The notes below the pieces were generated by a model that saw only the letters and a list, made by a program, of their open reading frames with translations, had not been told where the DNA came from and ran no database searches. From contig NZ_OY781106.1 in the NCBI RefSeq assembly GCF_963676475.1, positions 2,480,001 through 2,544,000 of the forward strand: a stretch of 64,000 bases of DNA, in the 5' to 3' direction. The translations under genes were made by a program, and so were the position numbers. The first letter of the stretch is position 1. Every line of letters starts with the position of its first letter. The stretch comes from an uncultured Celeribacter sp. (lineage in GTDB: Bacteria > Pseudomonadota > Alphaproteobacteria > Rhodobacterales > Rhodobacteraceae). Of this stretch, positions 32,664-40,655 are shown one piece after another.

Positions 32664-33956
32664 TTATGACCGATTCGAGAACAATTTGGGCGGTTTTGGG
32701 CCACCTGTTGCCCAGTCGAGCAGTTCGACCGTGTGCACCACCGGCACATCCATGCCCGATCCGATCTGCATGATGCAGCCGATATTGCCAGCGGCCACCA
32801 CATCTGGGGTCTTCGCCGATAAGGTTTTAATTTTCCTCTCTTTCAGATTTTTTGACAGCTCGGGCTGCAAGAGGTTGTAGGTGCCGGCTGATCCACAACA
32901 CAGATGGCTGTCCTGTGGCTCGACCACCTCGAAACCGACGCGTTTCAAAAGCGTTTTCGGATGGGTCTTGATCTGTTGCCCGTGTTGCAGCGAACAGGCG
33001 GCGTGATAGGCGACTTTAAGGTCCTGTTGGCCTTCAGGCAGGTCGAGCAGCATCAGCACTTCGGAGACATCCTTGGCCAGCGCGGCGACCTGTGCGGCCT
33101 CATCCGCCAGCTCAGAGCTGCGGAACATATGACCATAATCTTTCACCGTCGTGCCACAACCAGAGGTGTTGATCACGATGGCATCCAGCCCGTCCCCCTC
33201 GATCTCTCGCATCCAGGCGCGGATGTTTTTGGCGGCCGCTCCATGCGAGTCCGCCTCCTTGCCCATGTGGTGCGTGAGCGCCCCGCAACAGCCCGCGCCC
33301 TTCGCCACCACGACCTCACAGCCCAACCGCGTCAAAAGCCGGATGGTTGCATCGTTGATGTCCGTGTCCAACGCCTTTTGCGCGCAGCCGGTCATCAAAG
33401 CGACGCGCATCTTGCGTGCGCCTTTGGCCGGAAACACCTGCGCCTCATCATTGCGCGACGGGGCCGGAATGCGAGCGGGCGCCATCTCTAGCATCGCTTT
33501 CAGCCGTGGTTCGGGCATCAGATGACGCAGAGGTTTCGCGATCTTCGCCCCCATCAAAGCCACCCGAAACCGCCCCGGATAAGGTAGGATTTTCGCCAGC
33601 GTCCAGCGCAGCAACCGATCCATCACGGGCCGTTTGTAGGTCTTCTCCACATGCACCCGCGCATGGTCGATCAGATGCATGTAATGCACCCCTGACGGAC
33701 AGGTCGTCATACAGGCCAGACAGGACAGGCAGCGATCCAGATGTTTGACGATCTTGGCATCCGCAGGCCGGTCGTTTTCCAACATATCCTTGATCAGATA
33801 AATCCGCCCGCGCGGACTATCCAACTCGTCGCCCAGCACCGCATAGGTCGGACAGGTCGCGGTACAGAACCCGCAATGCACACAGGCGCGCAGGATTTCA
33901 TTGGCGCGCTTGATCCCGGGATCCATGAGCTGCTCTGGCGTGAAATTCGTCTGCAT
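32664..33956 (-). CDS. glcF: Glycolate oxidase iron-sulfur subunit GlcF
   Basis: 430 residues. Two 4Fe-4S motifs, 'CVHCGFCTATCPTYAV' and 'CLSCLACMTTCPSGVHYM', are in the N-terminal 110 residues, followed by CCG-type domains ('GCCGALTHHMGKE', 'SHLCCGSAGTYNLLQP'). It passes electrons from GlcDE to the membrane quinone pool during glycolate oxidation to glyoxylate. Its start touches the glcE stop, consistent with the glcDEF operon. Confidence 0.95.
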   Translation of the reverse strand: MQTNFTPEQLMDPGIKRANEILRACVHCGFCTATCPTYAVLGDELDSPRGRIYLIKDMLENDRPADAKIVKHLDRCLSCLACMTTCPSGVHYMHLIDHARVHVEKTYKRPVMDRLLRWTLAKILPYPGRFRVALMGAKIAKPLRHLMPEPRLKAMLEMAPARIPAPSRNDEAQVFPAKGARKMRVALMTGCAQKALDTDINDATIRLLTRLGCEVVVAKGAGCCGALTHHMGKEADSHGAAAKNIRAWMREIEGDGLDAIVINTSGCGTTVKDYGHMFRSSELADEAAQVAALAKDVSEVLMLLDLPEGQQDLKVAYHAACSLQHGQQIKTHPKTLLKRVGFEVVEPQDSHLCCGSAGTYNLLQPELSKNLKERKIKTLSAKTPDVVAAGNIGCIMQIGSGMDVPVVHTVELLDWATGGPKPPKLFSNRS

Positions 33957-35065
33957 CAGCGCATGCCTCTGTTGAATTTGCCTTGGGGATCAAAGTGTTG
34001 ACGCAGCCCCACGCTGATCCGTTCAAGTGCGGGGGATTGTGGAGGGAATACGCCCAGACGTCGCTTTGTCTCGTCAGAGGCGCGCACCAATGTCGCGTGT
34101 CCGCTCGTCATCTTTGCGCGCACATCCGTGTCGGCGTTGGTCAAAAGCCAAAGCCGATTGCCGCCCCAGTCAAACATCACGTCCTCGGGTTGCACAGCTT
34201 GAACCAAACGCACGGCTTCCGAAGGTTTCACCGAGACCGACCAGACATCCCCCGACCTGCCATGAAACGCCCGAACATCCCGAATGTCGCGCCAAATCGG
34301 CTCACAGGCTTCCACACCCCAATGCTCAAGAACATCATGCTGCAAGAGCGCCTTCAGACGCTCAACACGGTAGCGCAGCGAGGTCTCAAAGCCCTCTAAC
34401 CGCAGCAAAACCTCGCCATCTTGCCACGCAGCCCCGGTCAGGTCGTATGGCTGGCCCAACATCTGCGACAGGATCGCAATCGCCTCTGCCGCGTCACATC
34501 CCGGCACCGCCAGCGTCACCGTGGTCTCAGGCAAAGGCTGCACCTTGAGGCTCACCTCCGTCATCACGCCCAGCGTCCCATGGCTCCCGGCCATCAACTT
34601 CACAAGATCAAGCCCGGTGACATTCTTCATCACCCGCCCGCCGTTTTTCACCACCTCGCCGCGCCCATCGACAAAGCGCACCCCAAGGCAAAAATCGCGA
34701 CAGGCGCCCACCGCCACACGCCGCGGCCCGGAGGCATTCGTGGCCACGACGCCGCCGAGGGTGCTCTCTCCCGCACGCCCTAAAAGCCCACGGAAATCAG
34801 GAACCTCAAACGCCAACCTTTGGTTTTCAGCGGCCAAAAGCACGTCAATCTCACTCAAAGGCATCCCCGCCTGCGCCACAAGCGTCAGCGTCCCCGGCTC
34901 ATAAAGCGTCACACCGCTCAGCCCCCGCGTGGACAGGGGCTCTCCCTCGGTCACGCCAATCCGCCGCGTCCCGCCGCCTTCGATGACAAACGGCCCGGCG
35001 CCTCGGATGATCTCGACCAAATCGGCTTCGCTTTTCGCAGTTTCCTTTGCTGTCAAAATACTCAT
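33956..35065 (-). CDS. glcE: Glycolate oxidase FAD-binding subunit GlcE
   Basis: 369 residues from MSILTAKETAKSEADLVEII, preceded by GGAGGG, with a 4-base ATGA overlap with glcD. A VAO-type FAD-binding fold is indicated by 'LLGRAGESTLGGVVATNASG' and 'VKNGGRVMKNVTGLDLVKLM'. It is shorter than GlcD, as is normal. The first codons (ATGAGTATTTTGACAGCAAAG) lie on the dispersed TGAGTATTTT motif, so the motif supplies this start codon. Confidence 0.94.
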   Translation of the reverse strand: MSILTAKETAKSEADLVEIIRGAGPFVIEGGGTRRIGVTEGEPLSTRGLSGVTLYEPGTLTLVAQAGMPLSEIDVLLAAENQRLAFEVPDFRGLLGRAGESTLGGVVATNASGPRRVAVGACRDFCLGVRFVDGRGEVVKNGGRVMKNVTGLDLVKLMAGSHGTLGVMTEVSLKVQPLPETTVTLAVPGCDAAEAIAILSQMLGQPYDLTGAAWQDGEVLLRLEGFETSLRYRVERLKALLQHDVLEHWGVEACEPIWRDIRDVRAFHGRSGDVWSVSVKPSEAVRLVQAVQPEDVMFDWGGNRLWLLTNADTDVRAKMTSGHATLVRASDETKRRLGVFPPQSPALERISVGLRQHFDPQGKFNRGMR

Positions 35066-36498
35066 GCCCCCGCCCTCCGCGAGGCGCTGACATCCAGCGG
35101 AAACACCTTCGCCGGGTTCAAAATCCATGTCGGATCAAACACATCTTTCACCGCCATCTGCGCCTCAAGATCGGCGGGCGCAAACTGATGCGTCATCAAC
35201 TCGCGCTTTTCAACGCCCACGCCATGCTCCCCGGTGAGACAGCCCCCTGCATCGACGCAAAGCTTCAAAATCTCCGCGCCCAACCGTTCAGCGCTCTCCA
35301 ACTGTCCCGGCTCGTTGGCATTATAAAGAATGAGCGGATGCATATTTCCGTCGCCCGCGTGGAACACATTGCCGACCATATGGCCATACTCGACGCCAAG
35401 TTCCGCGATGCGTTTGAGCACGGCGGGCAGTGCGCCGACCGGGATCGTGCCATCGAGGCAAATATAGTCGCCGCGTTGCCCCATCGCGCCAAAGGCGGAC
35501 TTGCGGCCCAGCCAAATGCGCGCGCTTTCCTCGGCACTTTGGCTTTCCCGGATCGCGACTGGGTTGTGCTGCTTGGCGATTTCGATGATCCGCGCCAGCT
35601 GGTCGTTGATCTCCTGCTCCGAACCTTCGACCTCGACAATCAAAAGCGCCTCGCAATCAGGGTAGCCCGCGCCCGCGAACTCTTCGGTGGCGCGAATGAT
35701 GGGTCGGTCCATGAATTCGATCGCCACGGGGATCAGCCCCGAGCGGATGATGTCCGCGACGCAAGCCCCCGCGACTTCGTTGCTGTCGAAGCCAAAGAGC
35801 ACAGGCCGCGCGCCTTCGGGTTTCGGCAGGATGCGCAGGGTGGCTTCGGTCACCACGCCCAACTGCCCCTCGGAGCCGCAGATCAGACCCAGAAGATCGA
35901 GCCCACCCGCGTCCATTTCGGCGCCGCCGATCTCGACCACTTCGCCGTCGGCCATCACCATGGTGACACCCAAAAGATTGTTCGTCGTCACCCCGTATTT
36001 GAGACAATGCGCGCCGCCGGAGTTCATCGCGATATTGCCCGCAATGGCGCAGGCCAATTGGCTTGATGGGTCGGGGGCGTAGAAAAACCCTTCGTCTTCC
36101 ACCGCCGCCGTGACGGCGAGGTTGGTCATGCCGGTCTGGACGCGGATGTAGCGGTCAGAGGTGTTGATCTCGACCACATCGCGAAGGCGCGCGACGCCCA
36201 AGATCACGGCGTCTTCCGACGGCAAAGCGCCCCCGGCCAGCGACGTCCCGGCACCGCGCGGCACCACCGGCACGCCCATCTCGTGACAAATCGCCATGAC
36301 TTTCGAGACCTCTTCCGTGGTCTCCGGCAGCACCGCCAAAAGCGGCGGACAGCGATAGGCTGTCAGCGCATCGCATTCATAGGCCTTGAGTTCTTCGGGG
36401 GCTTCAATGAGCGCATCCTTGGCCAAAACCGCCCGCAGACGCGTCGCGAGTTCGGATTTGCGGCGGAGAATCTCCGGCTTCGGTGCAGGCATATCCAT
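35062..36498 (-). CDS. glcD: Glycolate oxidase catalytic subunit GlcD
   Basis: 478 residues, FAD-linked. 'VVPRGAGTSLAGGALPSEDA' and 'NIAMNSGGAHCLKYGVTTNN' are FAD-binding landmarks, and 'HAGDGNMHPLILYN' and 'GEHGVGVEKREL' form the C-terminal active-site region. The complex oxidises glycolate (a photorespiratory or algal exudate carbon source) and D-lactate. glcD is the first gene of glcDEF. No GlcC-type regulator is adjacent; a divergent DUF599 gene is 84 bases away. Confidence 0.96.
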   Translation of the reverse strand: MDMPAPKPEILRRKSELATRLRAVLAKDALIEAPEELKAYECDALTAYRCPPLLAVLPETTEEVSKVMAICHEMGVPVVPRGAGTSLAGGALPSEDAVILGVARLRDVVEINTSDRYIRVQTGMTNLAVTAAVEDEGFFYAPDPSSQLACAIAGNIAMNSGGAHCLKYGVTTNNLLGVTMVMADGEVVEIGGAEMDAGGLDLLGLICGSEGQLGVVTEATLRILPKPEGARPVLFGFDSNEVAGACVADIIRSGLIPVAIEFMDRPIIRATEEFAGAGYPDCEALLIVEVEGSEQEINDQLARIIEIAKQHNPVAIRESQSAEESARIWLGRKSAFGAMGQRGDYICLDGTIPVGALPAVLKRIAELGVEYGHMVGNVFHAGDGNMHPLILYNANEPGQLESAERLGAEILKLCVDAGGCLTGEHGVGVEKRELMTHQFAPADLEAQMAVKDVFDPTWILNPAKVFPLDVSASRRAGA

Positions 36499-36582
36499 GG
36501 CGCTTCTCTCCCCTTATTGGTCAAGTTTTATAACCAATTTTTAGATGTGACAAGCGTGGCGGCTTTGCGTAATGCTGCACCC

Positions 36583-37278
36583 ATGGAACTCTTTGATCAG
36601 CTTCAATATTTCTCCCTGCTCGATGTTCTCGCCGTGATCTATCTGATCGCGGCCTGGGGAATTTTGGGCTATGTGATCGAGAATCCACCGAAAAAACGCG
36701 TCTCCACCTCCGTTCTGGTCGCCGATTATCGGCGTGAGTGGATGGTGCATATGATCACCCGCAAACCACGAATTTTCGATGCGACCGTCTTGGCGACCCT
36801 GCGCGAAGGTACGAGTTTTCTCGCCTCTGCCTGTCTCATCGCCATCGGTGGTGGTCTGGCCGCGATCTCCAATGCCGAGCGGTTGAGCGCTGTGGCCAGC
36901 GATCTGGCGCTGGACGCACCCAAGATCATCTGGGAGGTGAAAATCCTTTTGGCGCTGTTCTTTATCACCAACGCATTCTTGAAATTCATCTGGTCGAACC
37001 GGCTGTTCGGCTATTGCGGCGTGGTCATGGCCTCGGTCAGCAATGACGAGGCCGACCCTCAGGCCCTGCCCCGAGCGCACAAGGCAGGTGAGTTGAACAT
37101 CACCGCTGCGCGCGCGTTCAACGCAGGCATTCGCGGCATCTATTTCGCGCTTGGCGCGTTGTCGTGGCTCTTAGGTCCGGTCGGGCTTTTGGTCGGCGGG
37201 AGCCTGGTGATCTTCATCATGCTGCGCCGCGAATTCGCCTCGACGTCCCGACGCATTCTGATGCGCGAAGAAGTTTAA
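36583..37278 (+). CDS. DUF599 family membrane protein
   Basis: 231 residues from MELFDQLQYFSLLDVLAVIY; a longer ORF upstream overlaps glcD and is not real. Four membrane segments are visible, near 14-32, 71-95 ('REGTSFLASACLIAIGGGLA'), 117-137 and 185-210. Family landmarks are 'REWMVHMITRKPRIFDA' and 'FGYCGVVMASV'. The function is unknown. The 3' end overlaps the convergent tetR gene by 4 bases. Confidence 0.85.
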   Translation: MELFDQLQYFSLLDVLAVIYLIAAWGILGYVIENPPKKRVSTSVLVADYRREWMVHMITRKPRIFDATVLATLREGTSFLASACLIAIGGGLAAISNAERLSAVASDLALDAPKIIWEVKILLALFFITNAFLKFIWSNRLFGYCGVVMASVSNDEADPQALPRAHKAGELNITAARAFNAGIRGIYFALGALSWLLGPVGLLVGGSLVIFIMLRREFASTSRRILMREEV

Positions 37279-37877
37279 GCCGCTTTGACGGAGAGGGCCT
37301 CGATGCCCTGCGCGATGTCTTCGGCAACCTGCGCGACGCGCCCCTCCGCGTGCATCCGCTGCGCATAGGCGCGCAATCCGATCAGCTGTGTCTGAATCTG
37401 CCCTGCGAGCCGCACCGGATCGGTGCTTGCGGGCAGCTCGCCTTCCGCCTGCGCCTGACGCAGAACCTCGGTCAGGGCCGTTTCCATTTGGTCGATCAAA
37501 TCTTCGGCGAGGCCCCGCAGGTTCGGGTCGTCATCGGGCATTTCAAGAATGGTTTTGACCAACATACAGGCGCGCGACGGCACCTCAGCGCGCCTTTGGC
37601 CACCCAACAAGCGGATGTAATCCGCGATCCCTTTGAGCTTTGAACCGCCCTCCGCCATGACCTCCGCAAGCCCCGCCTGCGTGCGCCCCGAATAGAGTCT
37701 GAGCGCCTCGGCATAGACCCCCTCTTTCGATCCGAAAGCGGCGTAGATCGAGCCGGGCCGCATGTCGAGCGCGTTCTCCAGATCTTTCAGCGAGGTGGCA
37801 TGAAACCCTTTGGCCCAGAACAGGTCCATCGCGGATTTCAGCACCTTGTCGCGGTCATATGTCGCCTGTCTCGCCAT
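37275..37877 (-). CDS. TetR-family transcriptional regulator
   Basis: 200 residues from MARQATYDRDKVLKSAMDLF. The N-terminal helix-turn-helix ('FWAKGFHATSLKDLENAL', then 'GSIYAAFGSKEGVYAEAL') occupies about 5-55; the C-terminal domain is helical with 'PSRACMLVKTILEMPDDDPN', similar to the NemR/YxaF-type regulators. It is divergent from a carboxymuconolactone-decarboxylase-like gene, with three palindromes between them that it probably binds. Confidence 0.9.
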   Translation of the reverse strand: MARQATYDRDKVLKSAMDLFWAKGFHATSLKDLENALDMRPGSIYAAFGSKEGVYAEALRLYSGRTQAGLAEVMAEGGSKLKGIADYIRLLGGQRRAEVPSRACMLVKTILEMPDDDPNLRGLAEDLIDQMETALTEVLRQAQAEGELPASTDPVRLAGQIQTQLIGLRAYAQRMHAEGRVAQVAEDIAQGIEALSVKAA

Positions 37878-37891
37878 CTTTTGCCTCAAAT

Positions 37892-37973
37892 CTGAGTGAT
37901 CGCTCAAAATATATATTGAGTGACCGCTCAAGTAAACTAATGTCAGACCATCTCTAATTGAGCAATCGCTCAA
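37892..37973. promoter_or_regulatory. Three TetR operator-like palindromes
   Basis: CTGAGTGATCGCTCAA (37892-37907), TTGAGTGACCGCTCAA (37916-37931) and TTGAGCAATCGCTCAA (37958-37973) are near-perfect copies of TTGAGYRAYCGCTCAA. They lie between the divergent tetR and CMD-family genes; the third is 18 bases from the CMD ATG. Autoregulation and control of the CMD gene are inferred. Confidence 0.85.
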
Positions 37974-37991
37974 GAATCAAAAGGACCGACT

Positions 37992-38561
37992 ATGATCGAC
38001 TTTACCGCCCACACGATTGACTCCGCCCCCGAAGAAAGCCGCGCCACGATGGAGGAGGTGAAATCCGCCTTCGGTCGCGTCTCCGGCCTCATCGCCGTCA
38101 TGGCAGAAGCACCGGCGCTCGCGAAATCCTATTGGCAGCTCCACCATACATTTATGACCGAGACGACGTTTGACAAGGATGAGCTGACCGTGATCTGGCA
38201 GACCATCAATGTCGAACACGAATGCCATTACTGCGTGCCCGGCCACACCGGTATCGCGAAGATGATGAAGGTGGATGACGCCATCACCAATGCCCTGCGC
38301 GATGAAACGCCTCTGCCGACGGCGCACCTTGAGGCGCTCAGGACGTTTACGCTTCAGATCGTGCGCCAGCGCGGCAAGGTCACGCAAGATCAGATGCAAG
38401 CGTTTCTCGACGCGGGCTATACCAAGCGGCAAATCCTCGAAGTGCTGGTTGGGACGGCGCAAAAGGTGATGTCGAATTACACCAACGCCATCGCGCAAAC
38501 GCCGGTCGATCCGGCGATGCAGGCCTTTGCATGGGAAAAAGCGAAACCTGCTCTGGTGTGA
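37992..38561 (+). CDS. Carboxymuconolactone decarboxylase (AhpD-like) family protein
   Basis: 189 residues, helical. The AhpD-type redox motif is present in 'VEHECHYCVPGHT': C78-x-x-C81 and H85, with the upstream glutamate. This suggests a peroxidase/disulfide reductase role in stress defence rather than true decarboxylation. Its expression is probably controlled by the divergent TetR regulator through the three palindromes. It ends in tandem hairpins. Confidence 0.88.
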   Translation: MIDFTAHTIDSAPEESRATMEEVKSAFGRVSGLIAVMAEAPALAKSYWQLHHTFMTETTFDKDELTVIWQTINVEHECHYCVPGHTGIAKMMKVDDAITNALRDETPLPTAHLEALRTFTLQIVRQRGKVTQDQMQAFLDAGYTKRQILEVLVGTAQKVMSNYTNAIAQTPVDPAMQAFAWEKAKPALV

Positions 38562-38563
38562 TC

Positions 38564-38605
38564 TTTGGGGGCAAGCCCCAAAAGGGCGGCCTCACCGCCG
38601 CCCTT
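38564..38605. terminator. Tandem hairpins between convergent genes
   Basis: The first hairpin is TTTGGGG/CCCCAAA (38564-38582); the second is AAGGGCGGC/GCCGCCCTT (38582-38605), which overlaps the stop of the leftward membrane-protein gene and is followed on that strand by TTTT. Together they probably stop transcription from both sides. Confidence 0.7.
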
Positions 38606-40655
38606 CTCTGAGCCAAGCCGCCACCGACAGCCCCGCCAAAAGCACCAACCAGACCCAGCCGGGCAACAAGGGCGAGAGCCGGGTCGATTGCGTCACATAA
38701 GCCTCGCGCGGGGTGATACCGAGCCAACCGCGACCTGCGGCGACGCGGCCCTCTTCGACCAGACGCAGACGTGGCACCCCACCCGAGAGCGCAAAGGTGC
38801 CGCCACCCGAGGTGCGGATCACGGAGGCCAATTTATCGCCCGTGGCAATGGTTTCCTCGAACTCACGCGGCGCAGACGGGCCAAGCACCATGACGGCGGT
38901 TTGGTCTCCTTCGGACAGGCGATAAAGCCCCATCTCGCCACCGGTGACCTCGGCCACATAGCGGCCCGGCGCGGTCTCTTCCATCGGCACGACGGACACA
39001 GTGCCATCGGGTGCCTCGACGGTCACCGACCGCGAACCTTCGGTGAGACTGCGGCGGGTGATTGTCAGCGTGTTGCCCTCGGCGGTGGCGGTCAGCGCCT
39101 CTTCCTCAAGCTCCGGTTCTTTCATCATCCAATGCGCAAGACGCCGCAGCAACTCAAGCTGCGGCCCGCCGCCCTCGACGCCCCGTGTCCAAAGCCAGGC
39201 GTGATCGGACCCAAGCACCGCCACACGCCCCTCGCCCACCCGATCGAGCACCAACAAAGGCCGCCCATCGAGACCGGACATCACCGTTTCGCCCTGTTCA
39301 TCGGGCTCAAGCTCGACCTGACGGAACCACCGGCCCCATGCCGGCTCATCCTCGGCAAAGCGCAACCCGCCCAAGCCCTCGGTCACCGGGTGGCGCGCGC
39401 CCAGATCGGTGAGGCGCGGCCGGTAAGGATCCTCGATCACGCGGCCGGTGGGGGAGACCGGAATGACCCGCGCCAGAGGCGAGCGATAGATGCTGTCGGC
39501 GGAGGCAAAATCCGGCCCCGCAGCGAACAAAACGGCGCCGCCGTTTTCCACGTAGCGTGCGATGTTGTCGAGGTAGGATGCGGGCAGGATGCCGCGCAAT
39601 TTGTAGCGGTCGAAAATGATCAGGTCGAAATCCTCGACCTTCTCCATGAACAGCTCCCGCGTCGGGAAGGCAATGAGCGAAAGCTCCGTGACCGGCACAC
39701 CGTCCTGTTTCGAGGGCGGGCGCAGAATGGTGAAGTGGACGAGATCGACGGAAGGGTCGGATTTCAACAGGTTGCGCCAGGTACGTTCGCCATTGTGCGG
39801 CTCGCCGGAAACCAGCAAAACACGCAACCGATCCCGCACGCCGTTGATCTGCACCATGGCGGAATTGTTGCGCGTGGTCAGCTCTCCGTCTGCTTCCGGC
39901 AGGGTGAATTGGATCACATTCATGCCGCCATGGGGCAGCATCAAAGGCACTTCGATGGAACGTCCGACGGGAATGGTGAAACTCTGCGGCGCCTCGCCGT
40001 CGATGGAGACCAAAAGCGGGCTGGTCGCGTCTTCATTCGGCACCGCGCCTTGATCTTCAACACGAAGTTTCAGCACGACCTCTTCGTCCAGGATGGCAAA
40101 ACTCGGGGCGCTCTCAATGACCAGACGACGGTCCCAATCCTGTGGCTCGCCTGTGAGCATGAGATGCACGGGAGCAGGAAAATCAGGCGCCAGGTCGACA
40201 TCGTGCAACTGGCCGTCAGAGAGCAGAACAGCCCCCGCCAACCGCCCGCGCGGCTCATCGGCCATGGCTTCCGCGAGCGCGGTCATCAACAGCGTGCCGC
40301 GATTGTCCGGGGCATCGCGCAGCGTAATCTCGCGCAGCTCCGTGTTGGGCATGGCGGTGATGCGGGCCTCCAGAGTGGTGCGTGCCGCCTCAATTTGATC
40401 GGGCCGCGTCGAGAGATCTTGCGAGGCGCTTTCATCGACCACGAGGAACACGATGTCGGTCAGCGGATCGCGCATTTCCTGTTTGAGCGACGGTCCCGAC
40501 AAGGCGGCCAAAACGCCCAAAGCGGCCAGCGCCCGCAAGGCCCAGCCTGACAATCCACGCCAAGCGGCGAAGATGATGAGAACAAAAGCGATGCCCGCCC
40601 AAATGGCCAGCACAGACAGGGGAATGAGCGGGGAAAAGGTGAGATCGCGGATCAT
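38592..40655 (-). CDS. Large membrane protein of the MoxR-DUF58-DUF4159 operon
   Basis: 687 residues. Two N-terminal membrane helices (about 10-50), a long periplasmic-type region and one C-terminal helix (about 663-682, 'LPGWVWLVLLAGLSVAAWL'). A VWA-like stretch, 'IVFLVVDESASQDLSTRPDQ', follows the helices, and the middle has a glutamine-amidotransferase-like fold ('DLIIFDRYKLRGILPASY', 'ENGGAVLFAAGPDFAS'). Last gene of the operon; ATGA overlap with the DUF4159 gene. The role is not established; the operon type is linked to envelope stress or protein-complex assembly. Confidence 0.75.
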   Translation of the reverse strand: MIRDLTFSPLIPLSVLAIWAGIAFVLIIFAAWRGLSGWALRALAALGVLAALSGPSLKQEMRDPLTDIVFLVVDESASQDLSTRPDQIEAARTTLEARITAMPNTELREITLRDAPDNRGTLLMTALAEAMADEPRGRLAGAVLLSDGQLHDVDLAPDFPAPVHLMLTGEPQDWDRRLVIESAPSFAILDEEVVLKLRVEDQGAVPNEDATSPLLVSIDGEAPQSFTIPVGRSIEVPLMLPHGGMNVIQFTLPEADGELTTRNNSAMVQINGVRDRLRVLLVSGEPHNGERTWRNLLKSDPSVDLVHFTILRPPSKQDGVPVTELSLIAFPTRELFMEKVEDFDLIIFDRYKLRGILPASYLDNIARYVENGGAVLFAAGPDFASADSIYRSPLARVIPVSPTGRVIEDPYRPRLTDLGARHPVTEGLGGLRFAEDEPAWGRWFRQVELEPDEQGETVMSGLDGRPLLVLDRVGEGRVAVLGSDHAWLWTRGVEGGGPQLELLRRLAHWMMKEPELEEEALTATAEGNTLTITRRSLTEGSRSVTVEAPDGTVSVVPMEETAPGRYVAEVTGGEMGLYRLSEGDQTAVMVLGPSAPREFEETIATGDKLASVIRTSGGGTFALSGGVPRLRLVEEGRVAAGRGWLGITPREAYVTQSTRLSPLLPGWVWLVLLAGLSVAAWLREGRR

